Positions 1-5,971 of a stretch of DNA of 18,422 nucleotides are shown here, one piece after another; the first letter of the stretch is position 1; each line of letters starts with the position of its first letter. This DNA comes from CAYNEL01 sp964396225. GTDB lineage: Bacteria > Patescibacteriota > Minisyncoccia > Moranbacterales > UBA1568. A program made the translations under genes and the position numbers. The notes under the pieces are model-generated. The model made no database searches and was not told where the DNA came from. It worked only from the letters and a program-made list of their open reading frames with translations. The stretch is taken from the NCBI GenBank assembly GCA_964396225.1, contig CAYNEL010000015.1, forward strand, positions 1 to 18,422, read 5' to 3'.

Positions 1-2
1 GC

Positions 3-707
3 TACATCAACTCGACGCTCCACCAGCGCCTCAGGGACCGGTACCAGGGTCTGCGCGAGCGTTCCCTCGACCGGTGTTGCGAGCTCGTGGCCGACGATGA
101 GAAGCTGGCCGAGACCATGCTCCGTCTCTATGCGCTCGGCGTCGAGAAGCATTATCTCCGCCAACTCTTCGCCTACGGCGAGCTGAACGAGGCGGTCTAC
201 AAGCGCATCCTCAACAAGCTCGCGGTCCAGTCCGACCGGGTCGAACGGGGCGAGACCCAGGCACGCGACCTGCACGAGCGGTACCAGCCGGACTGGATCG
301 AGCAGGCCGTCGAGGCCGGCCGCCGTTTCCTGGGCTGGCGCCGCCGCCGATCTGACATCGCGGCCGAGGCGTATATGTATTACCGCGCCCAGGTGGTCCT
401 CATCGGCAAGGTGATCCGGCATCTGGAGACGCTCGATGAGCGCGGGGAAGGCCGGGTGTTTGGGGGATGCGCGGCCCTGGGACTCGTCATCGGCCAGTAC
501 CGGGCCTTCGAGGCCGAGGCGCGCCGCCAGATGGAAGCGGTTTTCGACAAATACCGGGACGCGCTCGATCGGCTGAACGAAGAGTTCGCCGAGCGCGGGC
601 TTTTCCGGGCCGAGGAGAAGGTGCTCCAGAACCTTCTCCGCAAGGAGCTCGTCACGCCCAAGCTCTACGCCATCCTGTATAATGAGTTGGAACAACGACG
701 GGACTAA
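3..707 (+). CDS. Na+/H+ antiporter (CPA1-like), C-terminal cytoplasmic part, 5' end outside window
   Basis: The reading frame is open from base 3 to the stop at 705-707, so the gene starts upstream of the window and only its last ~234 codons are seen. The GTG at 87 is internal. The visible part has no membrane segments. It is highly charged and helical, with stretches such as RLYALGVEKHYLRQLF, VYKRILNKL and EKVLQNLLRKELVTPKLYAIL. This matches the cytoplasmic tail that follows the 12-13 membrane helices in CPA1-type cation:proton antiporters of Patescibacteria, as I remember them. Family role: exchange of Na+ or K+ for H+ across the inner membrane, for pH and salt balance. The transport domain is not visible, so substrate and direction cannot be read. 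dedA begins 14 nt downstream, so the two are probably cotranscribed, with a possible extra promoter at the 3' end of this gene. Confidence 0.7.
   Translation, partial: YINSTLHQRLRDRYQGLRERSLDRCCELVADDEKLAETMLRLYALGVEKHYLRQLFAYGELNEAVYKRILNKLAVQSDRVERGETQARDLHERYQPDWIEQAVEAGRRFLGWRRRRSDIAAEAYMYYRAQVVLIGKVIRHLETLDERGEGRVFGGCAALGLVIGQYRAFEAEARRQMEAVFDKYRDALDRLNEEFAERGLFRAEEKVLQNLLRKELVTPKLYAILYNELEQRRD
678..683 (+). promoter_or_regulatory. possible -10 box for dedA inside the antiporter 3' end
   Basis: A perfect TATAAT sits here, about 39 nt before the dedA start codon. No convincing -35 box and no correctly spaced TG extension precede it. It also encodes Leu-Tyr-Asn codons of the antiporter, so chance is a real alternative. 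Confidence 0.3.
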
Positions 708-721
708 GCATTCTTGGCGCT

Positions 722-1366
722 ATGGAATTCTTCGGCATCGACCTCATCGATCTCCTCAAAACCGTCGGTTACGCGGGTCTTTTCGGCATCGTGTTCGCCG
801 AAACTGGCCTCTTCATGGGATTTTTCTTTCCCGGAGACAGCCTGCTCTTCGTGGCCGGCTTGCTCGCCGCCCAGGGTTTCTTCCATCTCGCTTTCCTCAA
901 CCTGATCATCTTCACGGGAGCGGTGACGGGCAATATGGTGGGATACTGGTTTGGTTCACGCGTCGGGCCGGCCCTTTTCCGACGCGAGGATTCGCTCATT
1001 TTCAGGAAACGCCATCTCCTGACCGCCCAGGCCTACTACGAGGAACACGGCGGCAAGACCATTTTCCTCGCCCGTTTCATCCCCATCGTGCGTACCTTCG
1101 CCCCCATCGTGGCGGGCATTGGTCGGATGCGCTACCGCACGTTCATGTACTACAATCTTCTCGGCGGTTTCGTCTGGTCGGTCGGCCTGACGACGCTCGG
1201 CTACCTGCTCGGTAACGTTGTCCCCGATATCGACCGCTACCTCCTCCCCATCGTGCTCCTCATCATTGTCATTTCCTTCATCCCGGCGGTGCTGCACTAT
1301 CTCAAGGAAAAAAGGAAAACCACCCCTGTCACTTCGCTGGCCGCCGTGGCCGTCGAGGAAGAGTAA
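722..1366 (+). CDS. DedA/VTT-domain integral membrane protein
   Basis: A 214-residue protein of the DedA (VTT, SNARE-associated Golgi) family. Members are inner-membrane proteins tied to lipid flipping (undecaprenyl phosphate or phosphatidylethanolamine recycling), proton-dependent envelope stability and drug tolerance. Family signatures are visible: the re-entrant motif ETGLFMGFFFPGD with acidic residues E27 and D39, and the later FLARFIPIVRTFAPIVAG block with R118 and R124. These correspond to the essential acidic and arginine residues described for E. coli DedA proteins. Hydrophobic segments lie at about 15-50, 55-80, 130-165 and 175-200, and the tail is charged. The ATG at 722 gives the expected short N-terminus. 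No Shine-Dalgarno motif is present. It follows the antiporter by 14 nt and precedes the GFA gene by 15 nt, so a three-gene transcript is likely. Which lipid it handles cannot be read from sequence. Confidence 0.9.
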   Translation: MEFFGIDLIDLLKTVGYAGLFGIVFAETGLFMGFFFPGDSLLFVAGLLAAQGFFHLAFLNLIIFTGAVTGNMVGYWFGSRVGPALFRREDSLIFRKRHLLTAQAYYEEHGGKTIFLARFIPIVRTFAPIVAGIGRMRYRTFMYYNLLGGFVWSVGLTTLGYLLGNVVPDIDRYLLPIVLLIIVISFIPAVLHYLKEKRKTTPVTSLAAVAVEEE

Positions 1367-1381
1367 GTAATACGTAATCCC

Positions 1382-1735
1382 ATGCCTATGACGTATACCG
1401 GACACTGCCACTGCGGGGCGGTGCGCTATGAGGCCGAGACCGATCTCGCTCAGGTCCTCTCGTGCAACTGCTCGCACTGCACCCAGCACGGCCTCCTGCT
1501 CAATTTCATCCCCGCCGCGCAGTTCAAGCTTCTCTCGGGCGGGGACAATCTGACCGAATACCGTTTCAACAAAAAGATGATCGCCCATCTTTTCTGCAAG
1601 ACCTGCGGCATCGAGTCGTTTGCCAGAGGCAAAGGGAAAGAGGGGAATGACACTGTAGCGCTCAATGTTCGTTGTCTTGACGGGGTCGACGTGGACTCGC
1701 TCACCCTTACCCCTTTCGACGGTAAAAACTGGTAA
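1382..1735 (+). CDS. GFA / CENP-V-type zinc-binding protein
   Basis: A 117-residue protein with the full cysteine pattern of the GFA fold (glutathione-dependent formaldehyde-activating enzyme/CENP-V family): C9-x-C11 in GHCHCGAVRYE, C28-x-C30-xx-C33 in CNCSHC, and C72-xx-C75 in LFCKTCGIESF. These normally bind two zinc ions, one structural and one near the active site. The length is about that of a single-domain member. Few members have been tested biochemically and many have no link to formaldehyde, so the substrate is unknown; a glutathione role is doubtful in a reduced-genome organism. The start could also be the ATG at 1388, but the motif begins after both. It is the last gene of the left plus-strand group, and the terminator begins 5 nt after the stop. 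Confidence 0.88.
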   Translation: MPMTYTGHCHCGAVRYEAETDLAQVLSCNCSHCTQHGLLLNFIPAAQFKLLSGGDNLTEYRFNKKMIAHLFCKTCGIESFARGKGKEGNDTVALNVRCLDGVDVDSLTLTPFDGKNW

Positions 1736-1740
1736 AACGC

Positions 1741-1765
1741 AAAACCCCCTCGCAGAAGGGGTTTT
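1741..1765. terminator. bidirectional intrinsic terminator between GFA gene and tRNA-Gln
   Basis: AAAACCCC (1741-1748) pairs with GGGGTTTT (1758-1765) around a 9-nt loop. T-runs follow the GC core on both strands (1762-1766 on plus, the complement of 1741-1744 on minus). It can therefore end the antiporter-dedA-GFA transcript from the left and the dnaX-tRNA transcript from the right. Confidence 0.85.
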
Positions 1766-1829
1766 TCGATTACGCCTGGAGAGGCTGTCATTGAGGCTGG
1801 AGAATGGGCCGGCGCCGTGCATTATGCTG

Positions 1830-1901
1830 TTGGGGAGGAGGGATTCGAACCCCCGAATGTCGCCTCCAAAGGGCGATGCCTTACCGCTTGGCTACTCCCC
1901 A
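1830..1901 (-). tRNA. tRNA-Gln (anticodon TTG)
   Basis: On the minus strand a full cloverleaf can be folded. The acceptor stem TGGGGAG pairs with CTCCCCA (7 bp, with the U1-A72 pair typical of tRNA-Gln). The D arm is GCC...GGC. The anticodon stem TCGCC/GGCGA encloses loop CTTTGGA, with anticodon TTG at positions 34-36. The T arm GGGGG/CCCTC encloses loop TTCGAAT, and the variable loop is 5 nt. The discriminator base is A (1830) and CCA is not encoded (CAG follows), so CCA must be added by the nucleotidyltransferase. The 5' end overlaps the last 10 nt of dnaX, including its stop codon. I see no separate promoter just upstream, so it is probably made by processing of a dnaX transcript. Confidence 0.95.
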
Positions 1902-3472
1902 GTCTGTTCCGGCACCACTCGGCCACCCAGGATGGAGAGGGCGTCGTTGATCGAGGCGCTGCCGTTTTTCGCTTCGTCCTCCGCCAGGACGGCCATCACG
2001 CCTATCTGGGATTTGAGCATCGTACCCAAGACCTTCTCGAGTGTCAACCGGCTTTCGGGACGGTTCAGGGTGTCACGGTGGAGGGGAAATTTGACGGCCA
2101 CCTTGAGGCGGCCGTTTTCACAGGCCAGGGGGACGGCTCCCGAGAGGGCGAGGGAGAGTCCGGCGTTCTCCTGTCTGACCGCCTCGAGGTAGCGGCGCCA
2201 TTCCATCCGGATTTCATCGAAAGAAAGAGTGGCCGCCGATTCTTCCGCACTGGAGGTTTGCAGGGGAGGCGCTTTCTTTTCGGCCGGAGCGAAACGCTTG
2301 GCTCTGTCCGACCCGCCGCTCATCGCGGGGGGCGGCGGAGGCGGACCGGACTGGTCGGCCTCGCCTGTCGGAGTGGCTTCCGCCGGCAGACTTTTGACCA
2401 CGGCTACCTCGAGCGGCAACTCGGGTATGGGGGAGAGGCGGATGTCGCGGCGGGCGAGCTGGAACGTCTCGAGGATGCGCACCAGGTCGGCCGGCCTGAA
2501 GAGCGGGACCAGGGACTTCAGTGTTTTGGCCTGGGCGTCCGTCAGGGGGAGTTCCGCCGAGTCGGGCAAGGCGGGATCGAAGGAGGCCAGAAGGACGAGG
2601 CGCAGGTAGTCGAGCAGGGCGTCGCAGAAGACGGTCCCGTCATGTCCCGCATCGGCCAGGTCTCGGATGATTCGGAGGGCTCCGGCCGTATCCCGTTCGC
2701 CGAGGGCTCGGACCAAACGCTCCACGAGGGCGTGCTCGGAGACGCCGAGGATGCGGCCGGCTTCGGCCGCAGTGACGTGTTTGTCCTCGAGGGCGATCAC
2801 CTGGCCGAGAAGTGATTCGGCGTCGCGCATGCCGCCCCTGGCGGCCAGAGCCACCATCTGGAGCGCCTCCTCGTCGACCTTCACCCGCTCCGCCTTGGCG
2901 ATGGCCGAGAGCTTCGCGGCGATGTGCTTCAGGCCGAGGCGCTGGAAATCAAAACGCTGGGCGCGGGAGAGGATGGTTTCGGGGACCTTGTGGATCTCGG
3001 TGGTACAGAGGATGAACAGGGCGTGGGCCGGTGGCTCCTCGAGCGTCTTCAGGAGGGCGTTCCAGGCTCCCTGGGAGAGCATATGCACTTCGTCGATGAT
3101 GTACACCTTGCGCTGCTGCCGCATGGGCGGGAGCTTGACCGTCTCGCGGAGCTCGCGCACATGGTCCACACCAGTATGCGAGGCGGCGTCGATCTCCATG
3201 ACGTCCAGAGACTGGTTCTCCAGGATGGACCGGCAGGCCGGGCAGGCGCCGCAGGGTTCCGCGTCTTTCCGGTCGCGCTTCTCGCAGTTGACGGCCCGTG
3301 CCAGGATCCGGGCGAAGGACGTCTTGCCGGTGCCGCGCGGGCCGGTGAAAAGGTAGACCTGGGCCAGGCGGTCGCGGAGGATGGCGTTCCGGAGGGTTTC
3401 GACGATGTGCGCCTGGCCGACGATGTCGGCGAAACGTTCCGGTCGGTACTTGCGGTAGAGGGTGGATGGCAT
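1892..3472 (-). CDS. dnaX: DNA polymerase III subunit gamma/tau
   Basis: A 526-residue clamp-loader ATPase. It opens and loads the beta clamp onto primed DNA together with delta and delta'. AAA+ features in order: N-terminal LYRKYRPERFADIVGQ; Walker A GPRGTGKT (44-51); a zinc module with C63, C74, C77 and C80; Walker B VYIIDE (123-128); sensor 1 LCTTE (155-159); and an SRAQ version of the usual SRCQ arginine-finger motif (169-172), with Cys replaced by Ala. Domain III follows, then a Pro/Gly-rich linker (about 370-385) and a tau-like C-terminal region ending near 526. I see no A-rich slippery heptamer in the linker, so a single product is likely. The start ATG is at 3470-3472, without a Shine-Dalgarno motif. 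A 15-bp interrupted hairpin occupies the mRNA leader just upstream. The stop TAG (1892-1894) lies inside tRNA-Gln. Confidence 0.97.
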   Translation of the reverse strand: MPSTLYRKYRPERFADIVGQAHIVETLRNAILRDRLAQVYLFTGPRGTGKTSFARILARAVNCEKRDRKDAEPCGACPACRSILENQSLDVMEIDAASHTGVDHVRELRETVKLPPMRQQRKVYIIDEVHMLSQGAWNALLKTLEEPPAHALFILCTTEIHKVPETILSRAQRFDFQRLGLKHIAAKLSAIAKAERVKVDEEALQMVALAARGGMRDAESLLGQVIALEDKHVTAAEAGRILGVSEHALVERLVRALGERDTAGALRIIRDLADAGHDGTVFCDALLDYLRLVLLASFDPALPDSAELPLTDAQAKTLKSLVPLFRPADLVRILETFQLARRDIRLSPIPELPLEVAVVKSLPAEATPTGEADQSGPPPPPPAMSGGSDRAKRFAPAEKKAPPLQTSSAEESAATLSFDEIRMEWRRYLEAVRQENAGLSLALSGAVPLACENGRLKVAVKFPLHRDTLNRPESRLTLEKVLGTMLKSQIGVMAVLAEDEAKNGSASINDALSILGGRVVPEQTGE

Positions 3473-3483
3473 AGCAACAACGT

Positions 3484-3522
3484 CCGAAACTCCGATCCGC
3501 CGGTCGGCGGATCAGGTTTCGG
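3484..3522 (-). promoter_or_regulatory. strong hairpin in the dnaX mRNA leader
   Basis: CCGAAAC (3484-3490) pairs with GTTTCGG (3516-3522). Inside it, GATCCGCC (3494-3501) pairs with GGCGGATC (3506-3513) around a 4-nt loop, giving 15 bp interrupted by a small 3/2 internal loop. It lies 11 nt before the dnaX start codon. No T-run follows on the minus strand, so it is not a standard terminator. It could block ribosome entry or bind a regulator. Confidence 0.6.
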
Positions 3523-3571
3523 GGATGGGACCCTCGTCATCGAGAGGGTGATGGTACAAGACCTGGACTCC

Positions 3572-3580
3572 AGTATAGCA
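3572..3580 (-). promoter_or_regulatory. extended -10 promoter of dnaX
   Basis: On the minus strand the sequence reads TGCTATACT: an extended -10 (TGn) with a 5/6 match to TATAAT. No good -35 is visible at 17 nt, because that space is filled by the gtrA terminator stem. The predicted start near 3565 leaves a leader of about 93 nt that carries two hairpins. Confidence 0.6.
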
Positions 3581-3611
3581 AAAGCCCCGCCACCGGGACA
3601 CGGGACGGGGC
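3580..3611 (-). terminator. intrinsic terminator of the gtrA transcript
   Basis: On the minus strand GCCCCG and CGGGGC (3606-3611 and 3584-3589 in plus coordinates) form a GC-rich stem with a 16-nt loop, followed by four T (3580-3583). It starts 18 nt after the gtrA stop. Its T-run directly abuts the extended -10 of dnaX. Confidence 0.7.
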
Positions 3612-3628
3612 CATCGGGTGTCTCTCGG

Positions 3629-4150
3629 CTATTTTTTGAAAACGAGGAATTTGTAGCCGGTGAAGTTCCAAATGAGGCCGAGGGCCGTACCGCAGAGGGC
3701 GGCGATGTTGACCCAGATCTGGTCGGTGAGGAATGGGGCGATCGAGGTGTTGGCGAAGGCCATGTTGACCTCTGGCTTCAGGTAAGTGACGGCCAGGGTG
3801 GCGGCGGTGGTGTTGATGAAGGCCCCGCCTAGGCTGATGGCGAAGAACTGGGAGAACTTCTTGCCGGCGTCCTCGCTCGACTTGTCCTTAAAGGTCCAGC
3901 GTTTGTTGAGGAAGTAGCTGCCGAGCACCGCCACGAAAAACGAAAGGGCTTTCTGGATGGCGAAGCCGGAACCGTCCTTGATGCCGGTGATGGTGGTGGC
4001 CACGTTGAGCACCGCCAGGTCGACGGCGGTGTTGATCACGCCCACCAGGAAGAACTTGGCGAACTGCTTGCTCGAACGGAGGACGGATTTGGTCACGGGC
4101 AGGTCGGCTTCGGGGGATTGGAAAGAGGCGGTGGCGTTGGTAGTCAACAT
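3629..4150 (-). CDS. GtrA-family membrane protein
   Basis: A 173-residue protein with the GtrA pattern. A short polar N-terminus is followed by four membrane helices at about 31-52, 63-82, 100-121 and 143-165. Family motifs are present: FFLVGVINTAVDLAVLN at the start of helix 1, SYFLNKRWTFKD after helix 2, and the C-terminal WNFTGYKFLVFKK. GtrA proteins are thought to help flip lipid-linked sugars (undecaprenyl-phosphate glucose or similar) for surface polysaccharide or cell-wall glycosylation. No glycosyltransferase lies beside it here, so the sugar is unknown. The gene begins 28 nt after the stop of the upstream minus-strand gene and is probably cotranscribed with it from the promoter at 5120-5149. 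A terminator follows. Confidence 0.88.
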   Translation of the reverse strand: MLTTNATASFQSPEADLPVTKSVLRSSKQFAKFFLVGVINTAVDLAVLNVATTITGIKDGSGFAIQKALSFFVAVLGSYFLNKRWTFKDKSSEDAGKKFSQFFAISLGGAFINTTAATLAVTYLKPEVNMAFANTSIAPFLTDQIWVNIAALCGTALGLIWNFTGYKFLVFKK

Positions 4151-4178
4151 GGCGGTGGTCGATTAACGAACCGAGGGA

Positions 4179-5036
4179 TTATTCGGGTTTATCTTTTTCC
4201 ATGGCGGCGGCCCATTCGTCGAGGATGGCTTGGCGGAGGGCGGCGGCGTCCTGTGGGGCCGCGGGCGCGGGAGCGGCGGCCGGAGTGTTCGGGGCGGCCG
4301 ACTGTTTCCCTATGACGGCCGGGGCCACGTCTACCGCCTCTTCCTCCTCCTCTTCAGAGACTTCTTCCTTGGGAAAGCCGGAAGGGGTGGGGCGTTCCTC
4401 GTCCTTGAGTTCGGATTTCCAGTGTTCCATGTCGTGCTTGGGAATGGCCGGTACGGCGATCGTGGCTGGATTCATGGCGCCCTTCTGAAGGACGTTGTCG
4501 ATGGCGGCCCACTGGGCGTCCAGGTCGCGGGGGAGGATGATGGCCACCTCGTCGCCCGGCTCGCAGCGGAAATAGGTGATGGAGGCGAGGAGGACGCGGT
4601 AGGCTTTGCCGTCGGCCACCACCACATAGTTCGAGTGTTCGTCCTGGGTGATGATGCCGATCTGGTGTTTGCGCTCCACGGGGCCGATCTGCTTGTAGAT
4701 GAAGGAGCTGTCCGGGGACATGGTGAGCTTGAGCATGTCTCCCTGGACCAGCTTGGATTTGGAGGCGTAATTGGCCGGCACGGGATAACGTTTGCCGTCC
4801 GTGCCCACCATCACCTGGCCATCGAAAGTGCCCTGCACGACGGAGCCGCCGTCGATCTCCTCGACTTTGCGGCGGCGGCCGGCCTTCTTCTTGCCCTCGA
4901 GCTGGAGGAGCATGGCCTTGGCGCTCTGGATGGTCTGCTCCGCGTTATTGATCATGTCGCGGAGGGCCTGGACTTTCTGGGCTTTGTCCTGGTCGCTCAA
5001 AGTCTCGGCCGTGGAGTTCGGTTCGAAGAAAGACAT
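4179..5036 (-). CDS. CPR-type conserved protein of unknown function
   Basis: A 285-residue soluble protein with no signal peptide and no membrane helix. Layout: a helical, probably coiled-coil N-terminus (about 14-50, ending in a basic GKKKAGRRRK patch); a beta-rich middle domain (about 62-170) with the distinctive blocks VQGTFDGQVMVGTDGKRYPVP, ANYASKSKLVQGD, SSFIYKQIGPVERK and a following repeat-like strand set; and a disordered tail with an acidic run near 230 followed by Pro/Ala-rich sequence. I recognise the middle blocks from memory as recurring in Patescibacteria genomes, always as hypothetical. I do not know a function. The small barrel-like domain next to a basic patch would suit nucleic-acid binding, but that is inference only. 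It is first in a minus-strand pair with gtrA and has a good promoter and a structured leader. Confidence 0.85.
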   Translation of the reverse strand: MSFFEPNSTAETLSDQDKAQKVQALRDMINNAEQTIQSAKAMLLQLEGKKKAGRRRKVEEIDGGSVVQGTFDGQVMVGTDGKRYPVPANYASKSKLVQGDMLKLTMSPDSSFIYKQIGPVERKHQIGIITQDEHSNYVVVADGKAYRVLLASITYFRCEPGDEVAIILPRDLDAQWAAIDNVLQKGAMNPATIAVPAIPKHDMEHWKSELKDEERPTPSGFPKEEVSEEEEEEAVDVAPAVIGKQSAAPNTPAAAPAPAAPQDAAALRQAILDEWAAAMEKDKPE

Positions 5037-5056
5037 GTGGGTAATGGGGAGGGAAA

Positions 5057-5077
5057 CCGCGCGGGGCGCGGACGCCC
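5057..5077 (-). promoter_or_regulatory. two mutually exclusive hairpins in the leader of the CPR-type gene
   Basis: CCGCGC (5057-5062) can pair with GCGCGG (5066-5071) around a GGG loop. Alternatively GGGCG (5064-5068) can pair with CGCCC (5073-5077) around a 4-nt loop. The two share bases, so only one can form at a time. They lie 20-40 nt before the start codon at 5036. The stems are short and this region is GC-rich, so chance pairing is possible. Confidence 0.3.
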
Positions 5078-5119
5078 GTCCCGAGATTTTGTGTGGCTGT
5101 TTGTTTCCGATGTGTCTTT

Positions 5120-5149
5120 AGTATAAAGGAGAGTGTCGCAATTTGGCAA
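5120..5149 (-). promoter_or_regulatory. sigma-70-type promoter of the CPR-type gene/gtrA operon
   Basis: On the minus strand, -35 TTGCCA (5144-5149), an 18-nt spacer and -10 TATACT (5120-5125). Transcription would start near 5113, giving a leader of about 77 nt. It faces away from the scpA promoter. Confidence 0.7.
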
Positions 5150-5176
5150 ACCGGAGGAGGCCGTCTTGGGGCGGGG

Positions 5177-5217
5177 CCGGAGGCGTCACCGCGGACCTTT
5201 CCGTGGGTCTCCTCCGG
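5177..5217. repeat. large interrupted inverted repeat between divergent promoters
   Basis: CCGGAGG (5177-5183) matches CCTCCGG (5211-5217). Inside, CCGCGGA (5189-5195) matches TCCGTGG (5200-5206) with one G-T pair. The two stems are separated by nearly symmetric 5/4-nt gaps, with a 4-nt centre. The right arm ends exactly where the extended -10 of scpA begins. With the predicted promoters on either side, this stretch would not be transcribed, which favours a DNA-level role such as an operator. Confidence 0.6.
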
Positions 5218-5226
5218 TGCTACAAT
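5218..5226 (+). promoter_or_regulatory. extended -10 promoter of scpA
   Basis: TGCTACAAT: a TGn extension plus a 5/6 -10 box, 21 nt before the scpA ATG. A -35 is weak (TTTCCG at 5198-5203, within the inverted repeat). The predicted leader is only about 15 nt and has no Shine-Dalgarno motif. Confidence 0.55.
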
Positions 5227-5247
5227 GGGGAAGACTTTCGCCCGCTC

Positions 5248-5958
5248 ATGCACATCGTGAGATTGCCACAGTTTGAAGGCCCGCTCGAGCTTCTCCTCTC
5301 GCTCATCGAAAAGGAAAAGCTCGATATTACGCGCCTCTCATTGGCCCAGGTGACCGACCAGTATCTCGACTATCTGACCCGTGAACGGGACATCCCGCTG
5401 CCTAATCTGGCCGCTTTCCTGGCCGTGGCTTCTCGCCTCATCCTCATCAAGTCGCGGGCCCTTCTGCCTCTCCTCAGGTTCGACGACGAAGAGGAGGAAG
5501 CGGTGGAGGACCTCGAGTGGCAACTCCACGAATACCGGAAATTCAAGCAGGCGGCGGTCCGGCTTGGGGCTTTCTGGGCTTCCGCCCGAGGGTCGTTCTC
5601 ACGCCTGAGAGGAAGCGAGTTGCCGTTTTTCCACCCGCCCGCCGAGCTGACCGCCTCAGACCTCGCGCTCGTCTACGGGGGCGTGCTCGGGGAGATCCCC
5701 GTCCTGGAGCGGCTCGAGGAGGCGATCGTCGAGGAAGCGGTGACGCTTGAGGAGAAGATCGAGTACCTGCGGGCGGCGCTCAGGACGGCGGTCGAGACTA
5801 CCTTCAACAAGGTGGTGGCGACGGCTGAGAATCGGATGGACGTCGTCGTGGCCTTTCTCGCCATGCTCGAGCTCGTCAAACAGCGCGCCGTCGAGGCCGA
5901 GCAGTCGGACCTGTTCCTCGAGATCCATATCCGCGATGCTTCCGCTGTCCGCAGCTAA
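5248..5958 (+). CDS. scpA: segregation and condensation protein A
   Basis: A 236-residue kleisin. It bridges the heads of the SMC dimer and binds an ScpB dimer, forming the SMC-ScpAB condensin that organises and separates chromosomes. The start is set by the family N-terminus: MHIVRLPQFEGPLELLLSLIEKEKLDITRLSLAQVTDQYLDYL follows directly from the ATG at 5248, so the in-frame upstream extension is non-coding. Other family features are LAAFLAVASRLILIKSRALLPL (about 50-75) and a C-terminal winged-helix region with VVAFLAMLELVKQRAVEAEQSDLFLEI, which contacts the SMC head. The acidic loop DDEEEEAVEDLEWQLHEYRKFKQA is typical. scpB follows after 13 nt. The smc gene is not in this window. Confidence 0.95.
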   Translation: MHIVRLPQFEGPLELLLSLIEKEKLDITRLSLAQVTDQYLDYLTRERDIPLPNLAAFLAVASRLILIKSRALLPLLRFDDEEEEAVEDLEWQLHEYRKFKQAAVRLGAFWASARGSFSRLRGSELPFFHPPAELTASDLALVYGGVLGEIPVLERLEEAIVEEAVTLEEKIEYLRAALRTAVETTFNKVVATAENRMDVVVAFLAMLELVKQRAVEAEQSDLFLEIHIRDASAVRS

Positions 5959-5971
5959 CCCTCACTGCCTT

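Noticed and set aside
956..1822. 288-residue open frame on the minus strand
   Set aside because: It is antisense to dedA and the GFA gene, both with clear family motifs, and runs through the terminator.
1892..2400. Programmed frameshift in dnaX giving separate gamma and tau
   Set aside because: I looked for an A-rich slippery heptamer in the linker and found only AAAAGAAA in a frame that does not fit a -1 slip, with no evident stem after it.
4230..5126. 298-residue open frame on the plus strand
   Set aside because: It lies opposite the CPR-type gene, is rich in Gly, His, Asp and Val as antisense frames are, and runs over the minus-strand promoter.
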